Shown here piece by piece: positions 22,327 to 32,683 of a stretch of DNA of 64,000 nucleotides; position 1 is the stretch's first letter; every line of letters starts with the position of its first letter. The notes beneath the pieces are model-generated. The model was not told the DNA's origin and did no database searches. It saw only the letters and a list, made by a program, of their open reading frames with translations. Made by a program: the position numbers and the translations under genes. The DNA lies in NCBI GenBank assembly GCA_023014485.1, contig JAJOZX010009427.1, forward strand, positions 1-64,000. The letters are read 5' to 3'. Source of the DNA: Bathynomus jamesi (Eukaryota; Arthropoda; Malacostraca; Isopoda; Cirolanidae).

Positions 22327-23283
22327 GAGTTGTAAGCTTTTGGTATTGATTTTGTATCTCGTCACTGTCCCCTTTTAGACTATCAATCTTTCGATAAATA
22401 GGCCAAAAGGCGTTTACAGGTTGAGCGCAGAATCCCGAGTTCTATAATCAAAATTATTGTTGTTTTCCCGATTTCAAATTATCACTAATATAACAAAGCT
22501 TTCGTCATTACCAGTTAACTTCAATGCAATTATAAACGACGGATTAAAAGTACTTGGTAATAAAGTACAAAAGTAAAAAGTCGCTTTCCTTATCAGTGTC
22601 TCTGTAGAGACTCAGTTACGCGGTATCTCTCGCTATTTGCTTCTTTCAGCGTGCATCATTAATTAACATTTGTTTATACTGGATTCCACTTCTTACCACC
22701 GCATTCCAAAAATACAGAGAGCGAAGTTAACCTTATCATCATTCTTCTATCCTGTGGATATCAGAATGAAGTTGCTTTCTCTCTCAAGTGCTGTATCCAC
22801 CATTTTATTTCCTACGCGTGTGTCGCCCGAGAATCTGATTTTTAATAATTGACTTAGTCCGATTTTCTTCGTGTTACAATCTCTCTCTGTTTTCTAGTAC
22901 TTCACATGTCGTCGGGTACTGCATGACATTTAAGCGCAGTAAGTCATCTTATATGGGGAATTCTATCGATTGACTTCTAAAATTTAAGGTAAATAATGTT
23001 CACCCATTTCTTAGTACCATTATGCCTTTCTGTCTAAGTTATTGAAAAACTTCATTAAATTTTCTGGAAGTGGATCGATAATCTGCCTAAACTTCTTTCT
23101 TTTAACACGCGATGTGTATGTTGTCAGATTCGGATGGGTTATTTCATTTTAGTTTATCAAAATATTATCGGCTACTCTACTGATTTAATGTTTAATAATT
23201 AATTATCTTTCCGACTAAAATTATTAGAGACGACAGACAAGGAAACAACGTATGAGCGTGAGAGTCATTACTTATATATTTTT
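22327..23283. other. Intergenic, no recognised feature
   Basis: No element ends, tRNA-like boxes or protein similarity seen on either strand. Confidence 0.5.
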
Positions 23284-23892
23284 TTATGTAGGAAGGAGGA
23301 GGTAAGGGCGAATACCCGCAAAAACGACCCCTTCCCCAAAACCATGGAGGAAGAAGAAAGCCAAAATTAAGGTCCAGGGATTTCGAGATGCCTGAAAACT
23401 CTTCGTTTCGAAGGTTGGAGGAAAGATGGAATGAGAAGGATTGTTCCCGAGTTCACCAGTTGAGTAGATGAAAGATTGGAAATATCGATTAACCCTTGAG
23501 TTAGAGAGTGGGACAGAAAAGGGATGAGAATGTGTTGAAAGTCGGGTACTGCGTGCTCTCCTTAAAGGAGGAGGCATGCAGTTAGAGAGTTCAGAAGAAT
23601 AGTGTCCGTTATAATAGCGATAGTAAAGAGAAAGTGAGGCAACATTGCGGCGAAGAAAGAGAGATTGAAGACAGTCAGTAAGAGGCGGGAAAGTGATGAG
23701 ACGAAAAGCCTTTGATTCCACCTGGTCAAGTAGAGCTATGTGGGTTGAGCCACCCGACACATAAGAAGCATACTCCATACAGGGGCGGACAAGACCCTCG
23801 TACAGAGACAGCAACTGAGCGGGGGTGAAGAAACTGCGGACGGAGCCGGTACACACAGCTAACCTCTTAGAAGCTGTTTTAGGAAGAGAGTA
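23284..23892 (-). pseudogene. LINE reverse transcriptase, C-terminal fragment
   Basis: Open on the minus strand. The segment LLSLYEGLVRPCMEYASYVS followed by LLDQVESKAFRLI and then a helical, Ser/Leu-rich tail is the typical post-polymerase end of jockey- or CR1-like non-LTR retrotransposons. Finger and palm domains are missing. The upstream side is cut at 23892 by the TA insertion site of a Tc1-like element, and no continuation is visible on the far side, so the copy was probably already 5'-truncated. Confidence 0.75.
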
Positions 23893-24284
23893 TAAGATGT
23901 CCACAAAAGAATCATAAAAATTCCATTTGAAATAAGTTAACTTTGTACGATTCTTTTGTGGATAAATTGTACTTTACAACTCCTGACCAAAAACTTCAGA
24001 ACACTGTCTCAAATGCGCTCATGACCTTAATAATACCTTTATGAGGAATATCGAGTATCTCTGACGTCATTATGATAAAAAGACACCTCTGTGTGCCAGT
24101 TTTGTAAAAAAGAAAATATAGCAAAAACCTTATTAAATAGTGAAAAGTTATTGCATAGCGACATACCAAAATATTAGAATATCTTGTCAGGTGTTACAAA
24201 AACATAAAATAAATTCATTATGTTTATTGAGTACTGCCAAAATATTAAACCTTTATCAAAGACCTTTTAACTCTGCGTCTTCGT

Positions 24285-24640
24285 ATTTAGTTGGTCCACT
24301 CAGTCCTGATTACGGCCTCCAATCGATGGGCATCGAATTCACAAGCCTCTCGTATTCTTCTGTGGTTATTGATTGCTAGGTTGTCATCAAAACACCTGTT
24401 CAGTTCACTAAGAGTTCCTGGTTTACGCTTTTGGACCGTCTGCTTAGCCATATTCCAAAAATTTTCTGTCGGGTTAAGATCGGGAGAATTAGCTGTCCAT
24501 GGTAGTACCGTACTTCAATTTCATGCGCATCAAACCACACAGATGTTGCACGAACCGCATGAGCTGGAGCCAGGTCATGTTTAAAAATAAATGGTTCGTC
24601 TCCATGCAGGTGTTCTGCAGATTCCAGCATGAAGTATTCT
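24285..24640 (-). pseudogene. Tc1-like transposase, C-terminal remnant
   Basis: The minus-strand translation gives FKHDLAPAHAVRATSVWFDA, a Tc1-type second catalytic Asp region, then across a frameshift a stretch fitting NLTRQKIFGIWLS- and REACEFDAHRLEAV-like ends. The catalytic Glu block (a PDLNPxENxW-type motif) lies across the frame break. The N-terminal half is absent, probably displaced or lost with the LINE insertion. Confidence 0.7.
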
Positions 24641-24707
24641 AAGATTTCTTAATAAACGTGACTATTGACAGCTCTATTTACAAATGCAAGTGACCCCACA
24701 CTATTTG

Positions 24708-24712
<5 letters not shown>

Positions 24713-24791
<79 letters not shown>
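24713..24791. repeat. (CT)n microsatellite at LINE 5' junction
   Basis: About 40 CT dinucleotides run directly into the reverse transcriptase frame, so the Ser-Leu repeat at the start of the long open frame is not protein. Confidence 0.95.
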
Positions 24792-24795
<4 letters not shown>

Positions 24796-26003
24796 GAATC
24801 GTTGACCATTTGGATTCCTACAAGCTGCTTGGGGACTCCCAACATGGGTTTAGACGGCATAGGTCGTGTCTCACCAACTTGCTCGAGTTTTTCCACGTCA
24901 TGTTGAGTGAGTACGATAAGAGTAGGGCGATTGATATACTTTATCTCGACTTTCAGAAAGCCTTTGATAAGGTACCTCACCGCCGGCTAATGGCGAAAGT
25001 GCGCGCACTGGGTATCGGTGGGGAAATAGGTAGGTGGATTGAAAACTGGCTGAGGAATAGGCGGCAGAGGGTGGTAATTAAAGGGGCTAGTTCGGGTTGG
25101 GCCTCGGTCACTAGTGGGGTTCCTCAGGGTTCCGTTTTGGGGCCACTGTTGTTTACCATTTACATAAATGATATCGACGGTGGCATCGTCAGTCGGATCG
25201 CCAAATTCGCTGATGACACCAAGCTTGGGGCCAATGTTGGGACGCCCGAAGCGATCGAGGAACTGCGTGCGGACCTAGGTAGGATAGGAGAGTGGTCCGA
25301 AAAATGGCAAATGCCGTTTAACTTGGGTAAATGCAAAGTGATGCACATTGGCTACGCCAATCCCAAGTCGGACTACTCGATGTTGGGCAGTAATATCGAG
25401 GTGACTGATTTAGAAAAGGACTTGGGTGTGCTAATTAGCAGCGACCTTAAGTTTACGAAACAGTGTGTAGAGGTGGAAAAGAAAGCCCAGAAACTATTGG
25501 GTTATATCAGGAGGCAATTTCAGTTTCGGAACAAGGAGATTGTGCTCTCACTGTACAATTCCCTTGTTCGGCCGTACCTGGAGTATGCTGTGCAGTTCTG
25601 GTCGCCCACCCTCAGGAAAGATATTGAGAGGCTGGAGCGAGTGCAGGCGAGGGCCACAAAGTTGATCCCTTCTGTTAGGCATATGGGCTACAATCGACGG
25701 TTACGCGCCCTGAACTTGTTTTCGCTTGAAACTCGGAGGCTGCGCGGTCAACTGATCGAGGTTTTCAAGCTCTTACGAGGGTTCAACGATGTCGATTTTA
25801 GAAGTATGTTTAGTTTAAATGATAACCCAACTCGCAACAATGGTTGGAAGTTGGATTTGAAACGGTTTAGGACTAGTGTGTGTGGGAATTACGTTACGTA
25901 TAAGATCTGTGACACATGGAACAGGTTACCTTCGGAAGTTGTGAACAGTTCCTCTGTGGATCAGTTCAAGAAAAGGTTAGACCAAATTTTGCACACTCTT
26001 TGA
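24792..26003 (+). pseudogene. LINE reverse transcriptase, 5'-truncated (CR1/jockey-like)
   Basis: About 400 residues are open to a stop at 26003. Visible motifs in order are DSQHGFRRHRSCLTNLLEF, ILYLDFQKAFDKVPH (palm), SGVPQGSVLGPLLFTIYIND, KFADDTKLG (catalytic FADD), FNLGKCKVMHIG, DLGVLISSDLKF, and the C-terminal LYNSLVRPYLEYAVQFWSPT. The endonuclease and the first reverse transcriptase motifs are missing, with the break at a (CT)n tract. All visible catalytic residues are intact. The element is on the opposite strand to the Tc1 element it interrupts. The clade is inferred from the FADD box and the thumb pattern. Confidence 0.85.
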
Positions 26004-26102
26004 GTGTGTAGAAAATTTTCCGTGGCACCCGTTGCCATTGGTACCTCCTCGGTATGGGCCGCAAGGCCTTTTGAGGTACTTCTTTTCCTTGTAACTCCTT
26101 GT

Positions 26103-26140
<38 letters not shown>
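26004..26140 (+). repeat. LINE 3' UTR and CT tail
   Basis: After the stop, a GC-rich stretch ends in TTGTAACTCCTTGTAACT and (CT)n at 26103-26138. The same tail ends the SINE at 2.8 kb and occurs again at 57870-57890. Confidence 0.8.
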
Positions 26141-26144
26141 GAAA

Positions 26145-26280
26145 AATGAACGACGCAAAAAGAGATCAATGCTGGGACTCCTACATTCGCGGATCTTTGC
26201 CAAACAGAAAGAAAAACTTTTCTTCCGTGTATTTTGTGGTTGCATTGGATATCGACGTATATTTAAATATTCTAAGACGC
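26145..26280. repeat. Repeat X, copy 1, beside a (CT)n tract
   Basis: AACGACGCAAAAAGAG, then CTGGGACTCCTACATTCGCG and TTTGCCAAACAGAAAGAAAA, recur at 28951-29085 with few changes, both times directly after a (CT)n tract. The nature of the unit is unknown; it may be the end of another CT/GA-tailed retroelement. Confidence 0.75.
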
Positions 26281-26678
26281 AGATTTAAAAAGTCTTTGAT
26301 AAAGGTTTTATATATTGGCAGTACTCAATAAACATAATGAATTTATTCTATATTTTGTAACACCTGACAAGATATTCTCATATTTTGGTATGTCGCTATG
26401 CATTAACTTTTCACTATTTAATAAGGTTTTGTTGCATTTTCTTTTTTTTTCAAAATTGGCACACAGAGGTGTCTTTTTACCATAATGGCGTCACAGATAC
26501 TCGATCTTCCTCATAAAGGTATATCACTTAAAGGTATTATTAAGGTTATGAGCGCGTTTGAGGCAGTATTCTAGTGTTTGGTCAGGAGTTGTAAAAGTAC
26601 AGGGTATTCACAAAAGAATCGTACAAATCTAGCTTACTTCAAATAGAATTCGTATGATTCTTTTGTGGACACCTTGTA

Positions 26679-28200
26679 TTTCTAAAGCATATTACTTTTC
26701 TCCCGTCTTGTATACGATGCTTAATTTTACATACAAAGAAGGAGCAATTAACTCGATCAAAATTAAAACAAAAATTAATACAGTATTTTAGACTTGCTTT
26801 TAATAAACTTTGCAAAGTTTATTAAAAAATTTTGAAAACAAAATTTAAAAGCGAAAAACATAATTTAATTAATTTTCATGAAAAATTATACAAAAGAAAA
26901 CATTTTCGAACTATGATAAATATTTTTTAAAGTTTTTATTTTCTTCATTTAAACAAATGGGGAGTAACGAATAAGCTAATTAGTGAAACTTTCTTGTCTC
27001 ATAAAACAAGTCATTCGTTTGCAATTACGCCTATTGGCATTTGCATTTTAGATTTTACTGTATTGTTGTCATGTTACATTTTCAAGGGTTTAAATGTCGG
27101 TTTTCACTATTTGGACAATATATTAATATAGAATTTATTAATTCCGGTAGTGTACAGCGAAACTATTATATTTTATACGGTTCGTTTGCACTATATTTTA
27201 CGAGTGCCAATTCACAAAAGTCACCTCAATTGATTAAATTTTTTGTGATCTTATATAACCAAAGGTTGAGCCGAAATGTCAATTTATTCGGAGTTCACAG
27301 TAGCGGAATTTTTTTTTTTAAATTCCTGTTTCAAATGACACGTTTTCTCGGGATTCCAGTGACAGTGTGAATGTTTTTGAAACAAACATTCCGTATTTTC
27401 GGTGGTTATTGAAGAATTCCTCGAGCGTTCCTTTTACGAATGAAGCTTTAAAAATGGCTTCATACACTTTCCTTCCAATACTGAAATAAAAGTGTAAGGA
27501 ATTCCTGGACGACTCCGAGGAAGCATACCGATAGAAATGAAAAGAAGTCTCCATACAGCATGAAATGAATTAATATAAATTAGTTATTTTTATCAAGAAA
27601 TGAGTTAAATTAAGTAATAAATAACTGATTCTTCAAGATTCTGTTAAAGTCATCATAACACATCACAAATTATTCCACACGAACGCAAAGTTCTTGGAAC
27701 TTTCTTTCCTTGTTCCAAAAGAAGTGTGGATACATTATTAGGTTTTCCGTCATCGTCGCTCTCGTTCGCGTTGTCGCCATAAACTTTTACTAGTGTATAA
27801 AGTGTTTTAGCTTTTCATTTTAGGTTTTTGCATTTTCTGAAGGATTAGGCCGCGCATAAATACTGTGAAAATTATTTTAAAAACTGAAGATGACATAGTT
27901 TTCGCAGTTTATGCTCGGAGACTTTGCTTTTTTTGTTTTCATTAATGGTACTCGAGAGAAAGGTTTAGAAATTTTTAAACATATTCGAATTTTTACACTT
28001 AATGAAAACACTACTGATGAGGAATTTATGCTCAGGTTTTCACGAAAATGGAAGTGATGTAATATCTGGTGTTCAAGGTTTTGTTTAATTTCATTTGTGG
28101 GCTTAGTCTAAGGAACCAATCTTCGTTCGAAGATAATTTTAAATGATAATTTTTTTTTATTTCATTTGTGGTGAATTTTTTATTCATATTTTCTATTTTT
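26679..28200. other. AT-rich stretch, nothing recognised
   Basis: Reading frames near 27041-27370 and 27318-27554 overlap antisense and show no family resemblance. No element termini seen. Confidence 0.55.
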
Positions 28201-28228
28201 ATTTTTTTTTTATTACAACTTTGTATTG

Positions 28229-28330
28229 CCAGCTTTCCATAGCTGAGTGGGTAACACCGTTTCCCTATTAACTAACTGAAGACACTAAGGTCGGGGATTC
28301 GAAGCCCCGATAATAATAATAATAATAATA
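28229..28330 (+). mobile_element. tRNA-derived SINE or tRNA pseudogene with (ATA)n tail
   Basis: TAGCTGAGTGGGTAACACC (A-box-like) and GGGGATTCGAAGCCCC (B box with flanking stem) are about 40 bases apart, as in a tRNA with a long variable arm, and an ATA repeat follows directly at 28309. The trailing simple repeat favours a retroposed copy over a functional tRNA gene; no acceptor-stem pairing was confirmed. Confidence 0.6.
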
Positions 28331-28840
28331 CAGAAGTTAGAGCAATGGGTCGAATTAGGTGAGTTGGGCGCCTTGCCAGTTTCTGATTCTCTTCACTCAT
28401 CATTGAAATTTTAAATTTCAAATTAAATTAAAATTTAAAAATTTTGAAGGTATTGGAAATTTTAGCCGTTGAAATGATAAAGAGGAAAATATATCAGAGA
28501 ACTTAATATATCACTAGAATTTCTATATTGATGAAAGCGTTAAACTTTAAGATCATCAGTTTAGCAAAAATTTTAGTACCAGAAATTTTTTAAATCTTTA
28601 ACTAATCTAAAATGTATAATTCTAAACTTCGAAGTTCACATAAATACGTTTAAAATTTGGATTTAAAGTTCGCTAAAAATCTTGTTTCGTTCATGTTTTC
28701 AATTCTGTTAAAAGGATCAGTTTGCATAATGCGAAAATGCTTGCTCACTATTAAATTGTAAACGGGATATACGATTCATATAATTCACAATTTCAATCTT
28801 TTTTCCCTTCATGGATTCAGCAATATAACTGTGTACATAT
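28331..28840. other. AT-rich intergenic stretch
   Basis: No coding or repeat signal that I can support. Confidence 0.5.
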
Positions 28841-28844
28841 TTTT

Positions 28845-28878
28845 ACGTGTGTGTGTGTGTGTGTGTGTATATTTATTC

Positions 28879-28946
<68 letters not shown>
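28845..28946. repeat. (GT)n and (CT)n microsatellites
   Basis: A GT run at about 28847-28868 is followed by CT runs at about 28881-28945. Confidence 0.95.
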
Positions 28947-28947
<1 letters not shown>

Positions 28948-28950
28948 AGA

Positions 28951-29085
28951 CTTAACGACGCAAAAAGAGGTCAAGGCTGGGACTCCTACATTCGCGGATC
29001 TTTGCCAAACAGAAAGAAAAATTTTTCTTCCGTGAATTTTGAGGCTACATTGAATATCGACACATATTTAAATATTTAGTAAGGA
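28951..29085. repeat. Repeat X, copy 2
   Basis: Same unit and same position relative to a (CT)n tract as at 26145-26280. Confidence 0.75.
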
Positions 29086-29258
29086 AAAGAAAAAATTCGC
29101 AACATCATAATCGTTGGTTCTTACAATTTAAATGATTAATTAATGGATTCCAATGCTTTATATATTTCTCGAATGAAAATACAATAAGCATCGTTTTATT
29201 CTTAATAATAAAAAACAGGGTTTTATTTCAATGATTACGCGTCTTTACGTGAACAAAT

Positions 29259-29458
29259 GGGCTACCTCGTGGCCACGTCACAACCACTACTTCCCGTTAC
29301 ATCAGTGAGGTTGGGTTTTCTCTGTAACTGGATGAGTGACCGGCTTATGCGTTCGTGTCATGTTGTAATTTTCATCCTTATTCGGATGCCACGTAAAGCC
29401 GCAGTAAGTTCCTTTCGTCACGTGACCTTTGCTTTTACGAAGGAATTTAGACATCTCC
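29259..29458 (+). mobile_element. 5S rRNA-derived SINE, copy 2
   Basis: A diverged 5S-like head (CAGTGAGGTTGGGT, then AACTGGATGAGTGACCGGC) is followed by TTCGGATGCCACGTAAAGCC and a tail TTTTACGAAGGAATTTAGAC shared with copies at 22.2 and 36.7 kb. Confidence 0.7.
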
Positions 29459-29597
29459 AAACGTTATTATTATTGTATGGGTAAATATAATACTCAGAAT
29501 TTCGCTTGCATTGAAAGACGCATTTAAATGCATATTTTGTTACCCTCAACTATTCAAATTTGAAAGATTTGAAATTATAACAAAGCTAAACTGCAAA

Positions 29598-29648
29598 ATA
29601 ATAATAATAATAATAATAATAAAATAATAATAATAATAATAATAATAT
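29598..29648. repeat. (AAT)n microsatellite
   Basis: Repeated AAT/ATA trinucleotides with one interruption. Confidence 0.95.
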
Positions 29649-29876
29649 TCGTCATCGGCGAGGCGGAGAATTTAAAAGCTTTCTCTATAAAGTCTCAAAG
29701 TAGAAAATATAAATATAAATTTCGTACAAGAGAATTTCAGCCGATGTTTTCTTTCAATGTCAGCATTTGACTAAAGTTGGTTTGGATGCAGTGCTGGACC
29801 TTTCTCTCTCGTTTTGCATACTGTCATGCTAAACAACTGTTTTCTCTCTTTACTATATCGTTCTTGAGAGAAAATT

Positions 29877-29878
<2 letters not shown>

Positions 29879-29929
<51 letters not shown>

Positions 29930-29942
29930 ATATATATATATA
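29879..29942. repeat. (AC)n(TA)n microsatellite
   Basis: An AC run followed by a TA run that directly borders a Tc1 element. Confidence 0.95.
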
Positions 29943-31332
29943 CAGTGCCCGCGAAAAGTATCCGATCACCCTTGAAATTTGTATTTTTTACATAAAAAAC
30001 AATGTTTAAATGTATACTAACCTTATATTAGTATTTTGTCATCTGTCCTTTGGTTTGGATGACTTGTTCTAGACGTTTTGGCATGGATTTAATCAAGTTT
30101 TGACAAACTTCCACTGATATTTCCTTGCACCATACCTTTTTGATGGCCTCTTGTAATTTTTCGACTGAGCCAGTGTCGTGGCATTCAACCTTATTTTTTA
30201 TTATTAGCCACAGATTTTCTATCGGATTGAGATCTGGACTATTACCAGGCCAATCCAAAATATCAAATTTATTGTCAGTAATCCATTTTGTCACTATTTT
30301 GGCCCTGTGACATGGTGCACCATCATGCATGTATGTTTTTGTCCTTTGGATTGCCATTGCCATTAGAAGTTTATCCTGTAGCATTGCTAAATACCGTGCA
30401 CCATTCATAGTTGTGTTCTTCGGAAGAAAATAAGTTTCCACGCCCATAGTAACCGAAACAACCCCAAACCATCACACTTGGAGGGTGTTTCATTGTCTTT
30501 AGGGTGTATTTAGGGTCCATCCTATTTGAGCCAATAGGCCGGCGAACCTTTTTTGGACAACTTCTGAATGTCAAAAATGTCGACTCATCGCTAAATAAAA
30601 CCTTCTTCCAGTCATCAACAGTCCAATGAATGTATTTTTTACAAAATGCGACACGTTTTTTACGCATTTTTTCATTAATGAACGGTTTCTTAGCAGCATG
30701 GCGAGATGGTAATCCGAGTTCTTTTTGGAGCCGCTCCTGGATAGTTCGTTCAGAAACACCAGATAACAAATTATTCATATTAAATTTTATTTCTTTCGCA
30801 GTTATTGTTGGGTTTTTCAATACTAAACGATTCATAAGTTTGTCTGTTCGCGAATTTGTTTTTCTCGGTCTGCCAGATCGTTTTTTAGGGACTGGCGTGG
30901 TTAGGCCACCATTGTTCTTAGCCCGTGAAACCCATAAATTAACGGTACTTTGGGATATGTTTAATTCCTTAGCTATCTGTCTCTGTGATTTCCCACATGC
31001 ATGCAAAGCAACAATAGCACCTCGACAATCACTCTTAAGTTGTTTTTTAGCACACATTATATATAAATTTTATTTACACCACTTTCTGTAAAAAAAAAAA
31101 AAAATCAAGAAATTTACACAAACAGTGAAATCTGACAAATTTGAGACACAGCCACCCGCAACGAAGGCTACCAGAACACTAATTTGAGAATGCGTTGGAT
31201 AGCTCTCTATATCAGCGAGCAACCTCAAAGTTACCAGATGTCGCTAGAACAAATAGAAAGTGAATTACGTGTCTCTGAATATTAAGGGAAAATATTGTAT
31301 TTTCTTGAGTGATCGGATACTTTTCGCGGGCA

Positions 31333-31335
<3 letters not shown>
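29943..31335 (-). mobile_element. Complete Tc1-like element (1393 bp)
   Basis: Near-perfect inverted ends start CAGTGCCCGCGAAAAGTATC and continue to CGATCAC. TA is duplicated at 29941-29942 and 31336-31337, both within TA microsatellites. It encodes one transposase on the minus strand with a single frame break, so this is close to a full-length autonomous element. Confidence 0.95.
30028..31057 (-). pseudogene. Tc1-like transposase (DD34E), one frameshift
   Basis: Starts at 31057 (MCAKKQLKSDCRGAIVALHA). A paired-like DNA-binding region (SQRQIAKELNISQSTVNLWV, then a GRP-type linker KKRSGRPRK and a second helix-turn-helix) is followed by the catalytic domain: VLFSDEST (first Asp), the block VMVWGCFGYYGRGN, then YMHDGAPCH (second Asp) and NSPDLNPIENLW (Glu). 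Counting from the second Asp, 34 residues lie before the Glu, so the signature is DD34E. The frame shifts once, within about 30400-30445. About 340 residues in all, the usual size. All three catalytic acids are present. Confidence 0.92.

Positions 31336-31337
<2 letters not shown>

Positions 31338-31410
<73 letters not shown>
31338..31410. repeat. (TA)n microsatellite
   Basis: TA dinucleotides with short interruptions. Confidence 0.95.
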
Positions 31411-31413
<3 letters not shown>

Positions 31414-31515
31414 AAGTAGATCATATTAGGTCAAACCGTCTCATATCTGTTTGTCATGAGTTCTATGATTCGGAAGACATAGAACATGCGAGGGTACAGT
31501 TAAACACCCTGTTCA

Positions 31516-32560
31516 GTGCTACCCTCCCAACTCATAGAGGCAATAAAGTGTCGACCCTCTTGGATAATGACTAACTTCCATAGAATACCAGTAATCTCTA
31601 TGGGTGATGTGGACGTTTCGGTGCTCCTCAAACAGTACAATGAGGTACAAAAGTCGTTAGTTGAACTGAAACACAAACACGTGGTGTCAAATCAGAAAAA
31701 TGCGATTTCGCTAGAACAATTTCGGTCAGAGTTAGAATCGTTGAAAGAGACGCTCCTCCCAAAGCCCAGTTACTCGGAAGTTGTTCAGCAAGTCAGAACC
31801 CCAAGAAGCGCGTCGGGCAGCGAGGGAAACGAAATCCCCTCCCCCAACTCCCCCCCCTCTGAATGTGGGGTGTAAACGCAGCATGCAGGGGAAGCGGTCA
31901 ACCTCCCCTCCTCTTCAGGAAAGGACTCCTGCTCCCGATTTCACAATGAGGAACAGGGACTGACCGATACCAAGAGACGAGGCATCACTGCCCTCTTCCT
32001 TACCTTTCACTGCAGGGGAAAGGCGTTCGATTACTCAAACGCCTCGCTCGGCGTGCAGTTCCTCCCCCTCCAACCGAAGAAGGAGGGGGAGGGGAGGGAG
32101 AGTATATAAACACCGCTAACAAACCCTCACCAAGCCACAGAATAGGGGAGGGGCCTCCTATCCCTCCAAGGTCGTGCCACCCATACCCGAGTAATGCGAA
32201 CCCTGCCTTAGGAAGATTGAGGGAAGAGGACGGGTGGGTCACAGTTAACAGGCGCTCTTCACGGAGGGTTCCTCAACCTGTCTTCGCGGCAAGGCCACCG
32301 GTGAGGAATCTCACCCTCTTTGTGCCGCGAATTTAGCTCTCGAACGACGAAAGCAATATTCGACACATGATGGAAGAAGTCTGTGGTGAACACAGTATAT
32401 TGTTAGTTAAAAAACTAAACACAAAATCTCCATATTATAATTCATTTAAAGTAATAGTTAAAGGTGTAAATTCGTATTTCAACCCTTACAATATTAGTTA
32501 GTGGCCAGACGGTCTTATTGTTAAGGAGTTTATTCACTTTTCCACGAGATTTGATAACAG
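31516..32560 (+). pseudogene. LINE ORF1 remnant
   Basis: The open part (to 31875) has a predicted coiled coil (VSVLLKQYNEVQKSLVELKH, then LEQFRSELESLKETLL) and a Pro/Ser-rich end. After several stops, residues fitting SFKVIVKGVNSYFNPYNIS followed by WPDGLIVKEF appear at about 32440-32530, the RRM-like C-terminal pattern common in ORF1 of jockey/CR1/L2-like LINEs. Not translatable as one protein. Confidence 0.6.
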
Positions 32561-32564
32561 GCAA

Positions 32565-32607
<43 letters not shown>

Positions 32608-32608
32608 G
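32565..32608. repeat. (AAT)n microsatellite between ORF1 and ORF2
   Basis: About 14 AAT units. Confidence 0.95.
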
Positions 32609-32683
32609 GCGCCCCTAACGGTAATGCATGAAATTTGTACTGTGTATAATAATAATCATATTTAAAAAAAAATTCTATCAGTC

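Larger units (their letters stand above)
23893..26676 (-). mobile_element. Tc1-like element with about 380-bp inverted repeats, split by a LINE
   Basis: Arms at about 23893-24275 and 26290-26676 are inverted copies over about 380 bp, ending in (T/C)AAG(A/G)TGTCCACAAAAG next to TA on both sides. Within each arm the word CACAAAAGAATC is repeated in inverse orientation about 45-50 bases further in, a symmetric structure reminiscent of elements with double transposase sites. A Tc1-type transposase remnant lies at 24285-24640, and a LINE has inserted at about 24711. Confidence 0.8.

Noticed and set aside
27041..27554. Overlapping frames of 109 and 78 residues
   Set aside because: No recognisable motif, low-complexity phenylalanine-rich translation of AT-rich DNA.
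28229..28308. Functional tRNA gene
   Set aside because: A and B boxes are present but an ATA repeat follows at once and acceptor-stem pairing was not seen, so a SINE head is more likely.
32000..32242. 80-residue minus-strand frame in a GC-rich stretch
   Set aside because: Antisense shadow of the proline-rich LINE ORF1 region.
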